DNA of 64,000 nucleotides from Acanthosoma haemorrhoidale (lineage: Eukaryota; Arthropoda; Insecta; Hemiptera; Acanthosomatidae), in NCBI GenBank assembly GCA_930367205.1, contig OV884011.1, forward strand, positions 92,799,474 to 92,863,473. Direction: 5' to 3'. Both the position numbers and the translations under genes were made by a program. The notes beneath the pieces are model-generated. The model ran no database searches and was not told the DNA's origin. It was given only the letters and a program-made list of their open reading frames with translations. Of this stretch, positions 13,555 through 24,175 are shown one piece after another (the stretch's first letter is position 1; every line of letters starts with the position of its first letter).

Positions 13555-13689
13555 CCAACTAGCACACGTGGAGTGATGAGCTCCCCGAATGAGGTTCGGG
13601 CCGGCCGGTCGCGGGGCCACGACTGTGCTCTCGGCGAGGTGGCCACTGCGCGCTCGCCCTCTCACGGACGGCACACAATCCAACTTCGG
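13555..13689 (+). other. CpG-rich island, possible first exon
   Basis: A sharp GC- and CpG-rich block in AT-rich surroundings. On plus, ATG at 13575 opens a frame (MSSPNEVRAGRSRGHD...) and ATG at 13589 another (MRFGPAGRG...); both reach a donor-like TTCG|GTGAGC at 13689. No downstream partner exon or known family is recognised, so this may be a 5' exon of a plus-strand gene, an upstream exon of an unseen transcript, or a repeat fragment. Confidence 0.3.
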
Positions 13690-13739
13690 TGAGCATTTGT
13701 CAAACGGGTATCTATTTATTACCGGAATGCTACGCAAAT

Positions 13740-15004
13740 TTTATATTGCTACCGTGTGGTGCAGGTGTACCCCAAAAGGAAATGACGCTGACTTTTTTTT
13801 TAATACGTAGGCATGTATTTTAATCTAATAAAGAAAACATAAACTACATTCCTTTTATTTATAAATTACACTTCATTGAAAAAATAAATTGATTCTCCCA
13901 CAGGTAGAACGTATTTTCTTTTTTCAAACGGATGAATTGTTTACAAATTCACATCATCCTACATCCTCTGGGGCACAGACACAGAATATTTAATAGAATA
14001 AAAGCGCCTTTGGCTAAAAGGGGTCGAGTCGCCTCCCACTCCCTAGCCCCACTCCAATACCCTCACTTAACCTTCTGAAGACCAGAACGCTCAATGGTTT
14101 GTTTATGTAGCTGCTTGGCTACTATTTTATTCTGTTTCATTTTTGAGTTATGTTTTTGTTACGTGATAATACATCCAGAAAAAATTTATTGTTGTAGTTT
14201 GTGACAAAACTGTAAGATTAATTGTATTCTTTATTTAATTTCATATTACTCTGTGTTTTTTTCGGCCCTCTAAATTCAGATAAGTAAAAGTAGCACAACG
14301 ACGTTTAACACATCTGAATGCGGTTCGCACTATTAGAATTATGTAGTTTTCTGTTGCGCGACATATTTGAAAAAAGTTTATTCCTAAAAGTTCTTAATAT
14401 GTTGATTTGAATAAAAATTTGTCAAATGTAATTGTAGCCGACGATAATACGTAAGAATGCCTATTCTTTTTGCTTACATTCTGAAATAAAATAACAACGG
14501 CTTCTCCCAATCAGTAAATCTCCGACAGCGCAGTTTGGGTTGTTTTTTCTATTCATTTTTGATGAATTCGAAAAAAGTAAATTTCGTTAGAACTAATTTT
14601 ATCCAAAAATGAGTAAGATGTAAACTATGTTTCATTTAATTTTTAATCCCATCACATTTTCATTTTTAACGAAAGAGATATTAACAATTTTACATTTTGA
14701 TTTTATAAATCAGAAATTCTGGATTAAAATATCTCGAACACACCTGACTGAATTCCCAGATAATATTTTCAAGAAATCTAGCGAATTTCAAGAAATCTTC
14801 ACAAACAAGATAAAACACTGATTTTTTAAACAGCTAACCATTTGCGAAAAAATTGAGTTGTCGCGTTATAGTTCAAAATAGTTTTTAAATTTAAATACAT
14901 AAAGAACTATTTACCACAATTTTGAATAGGATACTGATGTAAAGTAACAAGTTTAGGAACTTTTATTATAACAAAAAGCAGTAGATGTATGTTGGGAATT
15001 ATAT
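13740..15004. other. AT-rich stretch, nothing recognised
   Basis: Read on both strands; only short AT-rich open frames. Confidence 0.35.
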
Positions 15005-15399
15005 TCCTAAAGGGGTGAGGACGCCCGCTGCGGGCTAGGATCACTACAACCCGGCCGCTGTCCGGCGAGCGTCAAGAAAGAGATAAAATGAGGAGACCTG
15101 TGGTCTTTGACCTTTGCTGGTGGCCTAGTCAATGGGCAGCTTTATTCGTATTGATCTGACTCCATAAGATCTTAGAAGGTGTGCCCCAACAAAACACTAT
15201 GTTCAGGAGAAGAGGAACAGGGTAGGTATTATAGGTAGTTTATGTGGTCTTGGAATTTTTTACAAACATATGATCAAAATACAATGAACAAGGTTTACAG
15301 AATTTCTCCTCGTGCTGCATACTCAGATGCATTTGAAGGAGAGTAGAATTACAAAAGCAACATTTCTTTTTGAAGTTAAAAGTAGAGTATCAAAATAGA
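15005..15399 (-). repeat. LTR-like relic
   Basis: ATCTGACTCCATAAGATCTT and CACTATGTTCAGGAGAAGAG correspond to the conserved 3' part of the TGTAGC-family LTRs read in reverse, and the whole stretch resembles 36785-37150. A diverged sister family. Confidence 0.5.
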
Positions 15400-17028
15400 C
15401 AGGACTGGGTGATGGGGCTCACCTTCGGTTTACAATATGGGAACTTACAAACTAAAAACTTAAAAACTAGAACCTAAAGACTAAAGTGTTTCTTCCTCGA
15501 CAGCGTCCTGCCATCGATAGGGGAACGGAACGGGGGTTATCATGATAAACACCGAGTTTGTGAAGTAATGTAATGAGTCGAAAAATTGGCTGTCTACGTT
15601 GAATGAATTCATCCACCGTAGGCAGATCAAACACCTCGTGAAGCTCACTATTGCTACGTTGCTCGAATGAATTATGTCTGACCACTTGCATCAGTATACC
15701 GTTTTGAAATTGTTGGAGTCACCGAGCTGTCGTATACGTCAGATGACGAAAAAGCGGTGCACCATACAGCAGAGAGCTGCCCTGAGTACACTCTCATAAA
15801 TCATCAGCTTGAGGCGCAATGATAGATTGGGGAAATTCAATAAATGCGTAAGGTGGTAAGACTTCGTGCTAGTTTGCTTCAACTTCCGCGAAAAATGGTT
15901 ACTAAAGCGGATGTGCCTGTCCATTTTAATGTGCAGATATGCTAGGTTGTAGGCTGGTGAGTTCTGCTGCGTTTTTACAGTGTAAGTAGTAGGCAGCGGA
16001 CTTTTTCCCTGTTGGAAAGAGAAAATTACGCAGTCAGTCTTACCCGCGTTTACAGAGATATTGAGTCTCTCCAATATCTCACTGATCTGGTTACAGGCTA
16101 TTTCAGCCTAAGAGCTACCTTGACACTCATGCTGCTACAGTGCACTACGGTCATCAGCGAAAGCAGCAATTATTGTGTTTTTATACCGGGCTCCTCCTAC
16201 AATTTCAGACGTGTACACGTTGAAAAGTACTGGGGATAACACGGCTCCTTGGGGTACTCCACAGGTCAGTGGCACACTTTCGGAGAAGCTATCACCCACC
16301 CGCATCCGCATCGATCTGTTATTCAGGAAGCTAGCCAGAATTGAATAGAGTTGCTCCGGGCATTCCCGGTCGCAGAGCATTTGGCACAGTGTCCCGTGAG
16401 ACACCGAGTCGAATGCTTGAGTACAGTCTATCGAAATCTTAGCCTTGACTATGTTTCTAATCAAGTTATGGCTAGCTTTTGGCTGTAGCTTAGAAGGGGA
16501 TGTTCGGTGCTCAGGCTGGATTGAAATCCAATCTGTCCTGGTGGCATGATGTCATTTTCCACAATGTAATTTTTGAGATATTTCAGCAGAATTTTCTCTA
16601 ATATTTTCCCCATTTGCGGTAGCAAGATGCAAGTGGGCGGTAGTGGGCTCTGTGATCTCCGCTCATTACTGGCTTGAGTAATGGAATCAGATTCCATTTG
16701 TCAGGAAAATACCGCAATCTTATACAAGAGTTGTATAAGTTTGCTAGTTGTACTATCCCTCTCCTCGGCATTTAATTGACCAGAACTGTTTGTATCCCGT
16801 CGTGCCCTGGTGCTCGGTTTCTCTGACCACGGCAAAGAATCGCCTTCAGCTGCTTCGGCTATACAAACATGTGGTTCTGTTCAGTATCTAGCGGAGGAGG
16901 TCGATGGTAGTAGCCCGTCCTAGCCGTAATATCCCTAGCGTAGTGGTCGGCCAGTTTAGTTGCCTGTATTCTATATTTTTCGAAGGAGGGAGTAACAAAG
17001 GCCAGAACCTATGGAGGTAAATGCCCAA
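15400..17028 (-). mobile_element. 5'-truncated Jockey-like LINE, decayed
   Basis: Minus-strand fragments in order: RT start (16697-16461 with PGQIGFQSSLSTEH), the palm (16464-16135 with TQAFDSVSHGTL, GVPQGAVLSPVLF and FADD), the thumb and connection (16074-15739, RLKLMIYESVLRAAL) and the C-terminal tail (15691-15467). Several frame changes separate them. It lies in the older gypsy relic in the same orientation; the junction is at about 17029. Confidence 0.82.
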
Positions 17029-17317
17029 GTCGTCCGTATAGACCTGGCAGAAGGACTCCTCTATACCCCGCAAAAACTCGTCCATTAGCCGCTGGAACGT
17101 AATCGGCGCGTTCTTTAATCCAAACGGCATTCTTGTGAACTCATGATGTCTCCGTTCAAATGTGAATGCGGTCTTATGTTGGTCCCGTCGATGCATTCGG
17201 ATCTGTTGGTAACCCGCCTTTAGATCCAAAGTGCTAAATATCTTCGCCCCACCTAATCTATCAAGGATATCCTCAAAGCTGGGGAAGGGGGTATTTCTCG
17301 TCTACCGTATTTTCGTT
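17029..17317 (-). pseudogene. Gypsy relic: RT palm with YTDD box
   Basis: Minus frame gives MDLKAGYQQIRMH, RMPFGLKNAPITF and QVYTDDL (YMDD in the intact copy). The homology stops abruptly at about 17029, where Jockey-like LINE sequence begins in the same orientation, creating a chimeric open frame to 16888. Confidence 0.8.
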
Positions 17318-18048
17318 TGTACCGACCGCTAACTACATAAGTTAAATCACCCTATACTCTATTGCATATATATATTGTAAGCAAAAGTAAAATAACAGGA
17401 GCTAAATGTATTGTAATTAAATGTAAATCATTGTAAAAGTTTTAAGCAATAAATGCGGAAGCCAAACAGTCATAAACGTGAAAGGGTCGCCAGCCGGCAG
17501 TCATGAACAAGTCATAAACCTGAAAGGGTCGGTAGCTGGCAGTCATAAACAGGCATTAGCATGAAAGGGTCACCACCTGGCAGTCATAAACTTAGCGACC
17601 CTTTTAGGCCTCTCTACCGGTCACGTGCCTCGTGACAGGTGTGCGCGGGAACCGCCGCCAAATTAGACCCACGCAGCCTCCCGACAGAAACGATATTTAA
17701 ACCAGTCTCCTCATCCGCCTCTGAGTCTTTCATCCGTCTCTTAGTCTCCCTCGCGGAGTCTCCTCGTGAGTCTCTTAGTCTCCTCGCCAGTCTCCTTGAA
17801 GACTCTCTAGCGACCTGTACCCGTGACGCTTGCTTCGCTTCCGCTCGAACTCTGTAAACTTGCCTTATTCTTTACGAAACCTCTGTACCTCTTCTCTTGA
17901 ACATAGTGCATTGTCGGGGCACATACCTATCATAAATGGAGTCAGATAGTAACACCGTCATGGAACGATTGTCCCGGTTATTAACTCGAACAATCCGCAC
18001 TTGTCACCAGGGCTAGGTGATCAGGCACCTCCTAGTGACGACCCGACA
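17318..18048 (+). repeat. 5' LTR (731 bp), TGTAGC family
   Basis: TGTACCGACCGC... to ...GACGACCCGACA. Contains the CAGTCATAAAC minisatellite (17468-17595). Confidence 0.88.
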
Positions 18049-18050
18049 AC

Positions 18051-18068
18051 TGGTGACCCTGACGTAAT
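18051..18068 (+). promoter_or_regulatory. Primer binding site, tRNA-Trp type
   Basis: TGGTGACCCTGACGTAAT, two bases after the LTR, resembles the complement of the tRNA-Trp 3' end (TGGTGACCCCGACGTGAT) with C-to-T and G-to-A changes at CpG sites. tRNA assignment is from memory. Confidence 0.65.
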
Positions 18069-18095
18069 CTCAGAAGATAGAAGAAACCTTTTCTT

Positions 18096-18236
18096 ATGAT
18101 GGCCGACAAACCAGCCCCGTCCAACGAAGCATGCTGTGCAACCGTACACGCTATTTCTCGGACGTGCAAACTGCCAGAGTTTCACGAAGAAGACCCAAGA
18201 CTATGGTTCCTGCAGGCCCAGTGCAGGGAAGAGTAG
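18096..18236 (+). pseudogene. Gag N-terminus remnant
   Basis: ATG ATG GCC start, 46 codons to TAG. Ends KLPEFHEEDPRLWFLQAQ, the hallmark start of Mag/CsRN1-like gypsy gag proteins. Truncated by internal deletion. Confidence 0.7.
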
Positions 18237-18350
18237 CGAATAATTTTCCCTGTGAGTTACTGTTCAATTAAATAGCCGACCAGTAAGCCTAATCGCAACC
18301 ACTTCACGAAGCAAGACATCCGATGACTCCTCAAGAACAATTCACCAACG

Positions 18351-18460
18351 CAGGTAGAGACAATACATCCACTTGGACTTCATGGGACCGTTGCCACCGC
18401 CTAAGAGGATGCGATACGAACTCACTAAGATCGACCAAACTTTAGATGGCCAGAGCATAG
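18351..18460 (+). pseudogene. Integrase core fragment
   Basis: One plus frame reads YIHLDFMGPLPPPKRMRYEL, the first-Asp region (HxDxxGPLPxS) of a gypsy integrase. Joined abruptly to partial 3' LTR at 18461. Confidence 0.65.
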
Positions 18461-18618
18461 CTTCTCTTGAACATAGTGCATTGTCGGGGCACATACCTAT
18501 CATAAATGGAGTCAGATAGTAACACCGTCATGAAACGATTGTCCAGGTTATTAACTCGAACAATCCGCACTTGTCACCAGGGCTAGGTGATCAGGCACGT
18601 CCTAGTGACGACCCGACA
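18461..18618 (+). repeat. Truncated 3' LTR
   Basis: Starts CTTCTCTTGAACATAGTGCA, matching the 3' end of the 5' LTR, and ends GACCCGACA before the TCGTT duplication. Confidence 0.85.
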
Positions 18619-18825
18619 TCGTTCAACTTTCTGTAGTCGAGACCACTCGGTATTTCTCCTCTCCTCGTGTCCCTTTTTTCTTTACAGCCCACATGGGACT
18701 ATTATACGGTGACGTGCTATTCACCACGATACCCTGTCTTTTTAACGCTTCGATCACCTCCCTGATGTGTTGTTTCAGTGCCTGCGGGTACCTCCTCTCT
18801 TTTACATATATGACGCGCTCCTGTA
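18619..18825 (-). pseudogene. Gypsy relic: RT N-terminal part upstream of nested insertion
   Basis: Minus strand matches the intact element's region before the RT palm (SPYNSP, WAVKKK, KYRV). It is cut at 18618/18619 by the nested LTR element; the other half resumes at 17317. Confidence 0.6.
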
Positions 18826-19140
18826 TCAGCGGAATTTCACCGTTTCCCCCGTTACTCCTAGTTTGATCCCCTCCCTGAAGAAGATATCCTCATAGTCTCT
18901 CCTAATTGACTCTCTCCAGTCCTTCTCCCGATTTATTGTCCCGATTCTCGCATTAGCATCCCTTGTGGCTTCCGCACACCGGTATGATTTCTTCCCCAGC
19001 CTAATAGACCATGTTCCCTTTCTGTAAACCGTACCCCTCTCGCAACACTGTGCCACTATATAGTCTGGCTTCCCATATCCGTGACACCTTCTTTCTTCTC
19101 TGTGAGGCCCGCTCCTGGGTCTTGGTACCCTGAACCTCCT
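18826..19140 (-). pseudogene. Gypsy relic: degenerate zinc knuckle fused to post-protease region
   Basis: A damaged knuckle (CHGYGKPDYIVAQC, second Cys and His lost) runs straight into RKGTWSIRLGKKSYRC, which in the intact copy lies after the protease. The second knuckle and the protease DTG are therefore deleted. Confidence 0.7.
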
Positions 19141-19276
19141 AGCGCCTGTCCCTGCCGGTGGCTGCTTGTTCTTTTCTCTTCCAGGTTGCTTACGGGACCC
19201 TGGGTCGTCTGTACGTTATCCGGTTCAATCCCGCATCGTTTTCCTGTATCCTTGTTTCCTCCTCTCTGGTGCTAGC

Positions 19277-19800
19277 TTAAATCAGCGATTGAGCACACTC
19301 GTGGAATGAGCGCTCATTGGGGAATGTTACTTTCCTCCCTGTCTCCTTTGCCAGTTGCACCTTTAGGATGGTAGACAAGACCCCCATCATGACATCTACT
19401 TTCTCGGCGCTGATAGACTTCCTCATTTTCTTCATTATCTGGCTATAACGGGCTACCAGGGCCGCAGTATATTGGCCGTTACTCTGCCTCTGGGACCTGG
19501 TCTCCCTAAACATTTGAAAAATCTCTTCTCCATATGCCTTCTTCAGCCTCATCTTCACTGTCTCCCACGGTTTTTCTTCGTCCGCCTGAATTTGGTTGTA
19601 ATACTTTTGACGCGGCATGTCAGGGCAGCTCTTAACGATTCCGCGTTCCTGGGCTCCAACCAATTTTCCTCGGCCTTCGCTATTACTTATACATATACGC
19701 TATATACTTTCCTCGGTGGTAACAGTTCAGACCCATCGGCTAAACTCAACACAGACTGTCTCAGTACTCCTCCTTCCACAATTTTTTCTTATCGGTCAAC
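19277..19800 (-). pseudogene. Gag fragment of older gypsy relic
   Basis: Minus-strand residues NQIQADEEKPWETVKMRLKK and LSTILKVQLAKETGRK closely match the gag of the intact neighbour at 25.4-26.6 kb, showing the same family or a sister family. Shortened and broken. Confidence 0.85.
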
Positions 19801-19885
19801 CTGACGAATGAAACATGACAAATAAGAAACCGCAGAAAAAGAAAATTATCAGTCGCCGATTTTCGGTCTGCCGCACTCTCCGCGA

Positions 19886-19903
19886 ACCCAGGTTTCGGCA
19901 CCA
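19886..19903 (-). promoter_or_regulatory. Primer binding site of gypsy relic, tRNA-Phe type
   Basis: Minus strand TGGTGCCGAAACCTGGGT differs from the site of the intact element at two positions. It marks the inner end of the relic's 5' LTR. Confidence 0.7.
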
Positions 19904-20110
19904 GAAAAATCACTTCTTACAACGCAAGGAATCAAATTTTTATTAAGGAAACGTGAATACAGCCAAGCAGGAGAAATTAAAACGACTAATTTCCCTTCCG
20001 GCTTTGGCAGCCAGGGCTGAGGCTTCTTCGTCTGCCAATGTTTGTAATAAGTGATTGTGTAAGGCATTTATCGAAGCCAATAAAATTCACACCCCCTGAG
20101 TTCTCCATAT
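19903..20110 (-). repeat. Probable 5' LTR of gypsy relic
   Basis: Sequence just outside the primer site up to the start of the hAT relic. Unlike the 180-bp LTR of the intact copy, and no partner LTR is visible, so the outer end is a guess. Confidence 0.4.
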
Positions 20111-20129
20111 TTTAGTGCTCATCTGGAGG

Positions 20130-21180
20130 AAACTAGATGAATGGCTCTACCTGACGAATCGACACTGAGGAAGTCTACAGCCCATTTCCTCTACTTTGAA
20201 AAACTAGAAAAGAACTGGGAACTGGAACTGGGGAACGCCAGTTTCTATTTGGGCATTGATGAGATGAGATGTTGGGGATACTTCTGTCATGTACTTTTAG
20301 GCGCTATGGTTCCAGGCCAGTGCAGTTAGGCTTACCTGATTTACTCTGACCAAACTTGAACGCTTCCAATACCGTTTCTGCATTCTAGTATGCCATTCGC
20401 CTTGTATCTCAATCTGAGTCTCATGTACGAGAAAAATTGCTTTGTTTCTCACCGATAGCGCAGCATACGAATATATGTTATTAATGAGGAAAACATTCCT
20501 GAAAATGATTCATATCACGTGCGTTGCATTGTATAGGGGTGCCGAAACAATAACAGACAACGTCGATGGAGTAAATAAGATAATTTCTAATGTAAAAAAA
20601 AGTTACGAGAACGCACCATCCAGAGTAGCCGAATTTAAAATTATGAACACAAATTTACCATTACCCCCACATCCAATAGTAACACCTTGATACTATGTAG
20701 AACATTTTGAAAAAATAAAGGATACTGTGTGCGATTTGGAACACGATTTGACCGCTACTAAAAAGGAAAAACATTGTTTCAAGACAAAAATATACATGCA
20801 GGATTCACTTTTATACTGGCCAACTTCTCATTTTTACCTGCTACGATTACCAAACTAAAATAGAGAGAGTCTCACCTTGTGGAATTAACTAAGGTATTTG
20901 ATAATACCATTATTCAATTTTCTCCTGTGCGCCTCTCAAAATATTTGGACAAAATACAAGCCACTCTACAAAGATCCCAGGACCAAGAGATTATTGAAAC
21001 GATTGTTGGGATGCTAAAGGAAGATCCCACAGACCCCATCTCCTTGGGTGAGAGTGGTACGTTTTCACCGAGTGAAATAGCCTCGTTTTCACACGCCTCT
21101 ATAACGGTGGTAGAAGTCAAACGTCTCGACGAGAATAGGAAAAGTTTCAATCCAGAAAACCAGGATATATATATTTTATT
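20130..21180 (+). pseudogene. hAT-like transposase relic
   Basis: Three plus-strand pieces in order: LPDESTLRKS with ELGNASFYLGIDE, then NMIH-like KMIHITCVAL with NVKKSYENAPSRVAEFK and LPLPPHPIVT, then YYVEHFEKIKD and a C-terminal EIIETIVGML. These recall the hAT-superfamily proteins common in aphids and other insects. Stops and frame shifts break it; the zinc-finger N-terminus is missing. It directly abuts the gypsy relic's LTR. Confidence 0.65.
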
Positions 21181-21439
21181 ATATCTCCTAACATATAAAA
21201 ATTCTTTCTATTAATGTTGATTCTTAAAAGTCTAATTTTTGTTAACATAATGGCTTAATGGTCCTACATAGTTTCACGATTTTATTTCGTGGTTTTTTTT
21301 GGTATTTTACAATTTTCATACTTTACGAATATGTTTGGATTTGCTCCAATTTGTAATAAATGACTTTTTTTGGTCCAAAAATTAATTGTTATGATCTATG
21401 CCTTGGATATATATATATATATACATTAATGAAAAAAAT

Positions 21440-21513
21440 AGGATTTAATTGTCATAATCCTCAGAATATTCTATGACTCATAAAGAAGAAACCGAAATAA
21501 TAGTTTTTTTAGA
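21440..21513 (+). pseudogene. P-element/THAP9-like transposase fragment, left of gypsy insertion
   Basis: In the plus frame leading into the gypsy target site the residues read THKEETEIIVF and, once the insertion and one TAGA copy are ignored, run into LDPCHMLK on the other side. Weak alone; supported by the right-hand fragment. Confidence 0.5.
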
Positions 21514-21693
21514 AGTTAATGTTTATTGAATTACAAGCTAAGAAAGGTTGGTAATAAGAACACGTAGAACGTTATAACAAGACTGCTTTATTTAGACCAA
21601 GATACCTCTATCTATAGGTATTACCTGTAAACATATACAGATAACATATGTTTGGGGATTAAGGCTGGGCACTAGCGGCGCCTGGACTTAACT
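21514..21693 (-). repeat. 3' LTR of gypsy element
   Basis: Identical to the 5' LTR. Preceded on the minus strand by GGTGGGGGGG (21694-21703), a polypurine tract. Confidence 0.95.
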
Positions 21694-21703
21694 CCCCCCC
21701 ACC
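21694..21703 (-). promoter_or_regulatory. Polypurine tract
   Basis: GGTGGGGGGG immediately before the 3' LTR on the minus strand, where plus-strand DNA synthesis of a retroelement is primed. Confidence 0.7.
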
Positions 21704-22000
21704 AGTTTACGAACACCCATTCGCAAACTTTGAAGTCCAACACTCGGACGTCTTAGTCCATTCAAATAATGCTCCGCTAATGTTACAAAGGAGCAAAGGC
21801 CAGCCCCGCCCGTACACAGCCTGTAATCCCTCACATTAAGCTCTAATCCTATAAAACGTAAAAACCAACTGTCACTTGTAAACAAAAAACATAAAAGAAA
21901 ACTTTGACTTTTAAAAAAAAACAATACTTCTGTGGGAAAAATCACATAACTATAACTATTTACAATGTTCCTTGCGTGTATGCTGCGAGGACACTCCAGC

Positions 22001-22855
22001 TCATTCCTGATCTACAACCTCCCCCCCTGGTGGAAGCTTTAACTGTTCTATGTGGACATTTCGCCGCTTCTTAGGGGGTCGTATACTCTCAATTGTCACG
22101 ACGTTGTGTTCCCTAATCACGACCACTTTAAATGGGCCCTCATATCGCACCAGCTCTTTGCTCCTATTTGACCCTAGTTTTTTATAGACGATAGTCCCGA
22201 TTTTAAGTTCCCCCATTCGATCCCGGACTTTGAGGTTTTCCCGTTCCACTCGTCTCGCTTTGTCCCTCGTTATCCTTTCTCTGACTTTGTCGCATATTTT
22301 CCTCAAAGCGACAGTATTACTCGCCATTTTCTCCGCCATTCCCTTGTCTGCTACCGTCTCTGCCCCATTTCTCCGTCTTTCGCGCAGCCCAAAGAGGATC
22401 TCGAACGGGGAGAACCCCGTCGCGGTGTGGATCGAATGATTGTAAGCGGCCACCGCCTTCGGCATTGCCTCATTCGCCGGCAGACCCTTTTCCGCGTGAT
22501 ATACCCGCAGGTGGTCACTCAGGGTGCTGTGCAATCTTTCTATCCCTCCTCTACTCTTAGGGTGCCCTGGAGTATTAAGATGCCAAGAGACATCGAGAGT
22601 CTTCATTTCTTTTCGGATGTTGGCATTGTCAAATTCTCTGCCCCCATCCGACGCGATCCGGTCTGGTACTCCGTAAAACTGGAACCAGGTATTTAATGCC
22701 AGCATTACCGCGTCTGATGACCGATCTTGCACCGGGTGCGCCATGGCCACTTTGCTAAAGCTGTCGATTGTGGTAACCCACTTATACCCCCTCCAAGTGA
22801 AGGTATCCACTTGTAAGTCACTTAACGGTGTCTCGGCGGTGGGCGATTCTCCTTG
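22001..22855 (-). CDS. Pol part 3: integrase catalytic core
   Basis: Open from just after the TGA to 22001. Contains the DDE integrase core (Asp in VDTFTWRG/TIDSF, SDGGREF, and Glu in SRGGIERLHS) and a C-terminal GPF-type module ending HIEQLKLPPGG. The product inserts the element's DNA. No chromodomain and no env frame follow before the polypurine tract. Confidence 0.9.
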   Translation of the reverse strand, partial: QGESPTAETPLSDLQVDTFTWRGYKWVTTIDSFSKVAMAHPVQDRSSDAVMLALNTWFQFYGVPDRIASDGGREFDNANIRKEMKTLDVSWHLNTPGHPKSRGGIERLHSTLSDHLRVYHAEKGLPANEAMPKAVAAYNHSIHTATGFSPFEILFGLRERRRNGAETVADKGMAEKMASNTVALRKICDKVRERITRDKARRVERENLKVRDRMGELKIGTIVYKKLGSNRSKELVRYEGPFKVVVIREHNVVTIESIRPPKKRRNVHIEQLKLPPGGEVVDQE

Positions 22856-24175
22856 TCACCCCCGTGGCGGGTGTCTGTCATACTTCGTAGTGAGACAAAC
22901 TGCACATGCCCCTATCATTTCTTGTATGCTCTTTTTCATTCCGCACCAAAAGTACCTCCGCCGCAACGCTTGCAACGTTTCCTGAACTCCACGGTGGTTC
23001 GTTTTTCCTTGGTGATAGGCCAGCGTCACTTCCAGCTGCTGTTCTCTGTCTTTGAGTGTCTCCACCATCGACGTGCACCGAATAAATATCCTATCCACTC
23101 CAAGTTGTTCCGTTCGCCAGAGTCTACGAATTTTCTCCCAAATAGTGGCATTTCCTACAAATACATGATGGGTCTTTCCGGGTTCCGAGGCATCTTTCAA
23201 TGCACGGCAAATTTGGTCGTTCCTAACCCCTGGTGGCGACCAAATCGTCGCGATTTTACTTCTCCCATAACTTTCATATGCGATCTGCAGCCGCCCTGAG
23301 GTCTTGGATTTCCAAATGATCTGCCGTCTTTTGTCGTTCACGATCCCTTCTGTTACTTCCATTTCAACAGGTCTTTCGGCGGCGGAACCTTCCTCTTCAA
23401 GGGTTTCCTCACCTTCGCTATCTCCTCGCGTACCGAGGCTTCCATCCTCCCCGGGTGTCCATTCCCGGAGAAACTGTTGGATTTCCCCGGATGGTACCCC
23501 TTCTTCCAATGCATTCACAGTAATGGCTCTGGACAGCCAGTCTGCCACTACGTTCTCTTTCCCGGGTTTATATATGATCTCCATATTGTACTGGGACAAA
23601 AACTCTTTCCACCTCGTGACCCGCGCCGAGGACTCCTTTAACTTTCCTGCCCATTGTAGGGGTCTGTGGTCGGTGTGAACACGGAATTTTCTGCCGAAGA
23701 CATATGGGCGGAAATGGTCTATAGCCCAGACGATACCTAGGAGCTCTCTCTCTAGAGCACTATACCGCGCTTCCGTTTCTGTGAGCCGTCGACTAGCGTA
23801 CGCCACCGGGCGCTCCCCACCGTCTCTCTCCTGCGACAACACTGCCCCCAGTGCGTATTCGCTGGCATCAGTGGTGATTGTGAAGGGATGTTGGAAATCG
23901 GGAAATGCTAATATCGGTTCCTCTTGTAAGCTAGACATACATTTCCGGATGTTCTGCTCCATGATTGGGGTAATTACCACCCTCGCTCCCTTTCGCAGTA
24001 AATTATTAATAGGCACCAGGTACGCCACCATGTCCGGCACAAATCTTCTGTAATAATTAAGCGTCCCCAGAAGTCGACGGATCCCCTTTACATCTGTGGG
24101 CACCACCATCCTTCTAATGGCCTCGACCTTCGTAGAGTCTGGCTTAACCCCCTCCTGTGAGATAGTGTGGCCCAA
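22856..24175 (-). CDS. Pol part 2: RT thumb, RNase H, integrase zinc finger
   Basis: Begins in the RT connection (LGHTISQEGV region), followed by RNase H with TDASEYALGAV, the RELL Glu and HTDHRPLQW, a KENVVADWLSR end, then an acidic spacer and the integrase HHCC finger (H-x5-H ... CAVC). It ends at TGA 22856-22858. The same frame continues beyond the stop into the integrase core, so this is a single nonsense codon. Confidence 0.92.
   Translation of the reverse strand: MGHTISQEGVKPDSTKVEAIRRMVVPTDVKGIRRLLGTLNYYRRFVPDMVAYLVPINNLLRKGARVVITPIMEQNIRKCMSSLQEEPILAFPDFQHPFTITTDASEYALGAVLSQERDGGERPVAYASRRLTETEARYSALERELLGIVWAIDHFRPYVFGRKFRVHTDHRPLQWAGKLKESSARVTRWKEFLSQYNMEIIYKPGKENVVADWLSRAITVNALEEGVPSGEIQQFLREWTPGEDGSLGTRGDSEGEETLEEEGSAAERPVEMEVTEGIVNDKRRQIIWKSKTSGRLQIAYESYGRSKIATIWSPPGVRNDQICRALKDASEPGKTHHVFVGNATIWEKIRRLWRTEQLGVDRIFIRCTSMVETLKDREQQLEVTLAYHQGKTNHRGVQETLQALRRRYFWCGMKKSIQEMIGACAVCLTTKYDRHPPRG

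Larger units (their letters stand above)
17318..18618 (+). mobile_element. Internally deleted LTR element nested in gypsy relic (TGTAGC family, copy 2)
   Basis: 5' LTR 17318-18048, primer site, gag start, integrase fragment, then only the last ~158 bp of the 3' LTR (18461-18618). A perfect 5-bp duplication TCGTT (17313-17317, 18619-18623) proves insertion as a unit into the older minus-strand gypsy relic. The two LTR ends differ at about three positions over the shared 158 bp. Confidence 0.9.

Noticed and set aside
16888..17229. Single 113-codon RT protein
   Set aside because: It is a chimera: the first part is gypsy RT, the rest is LINE sequence after the junction at about 17029.
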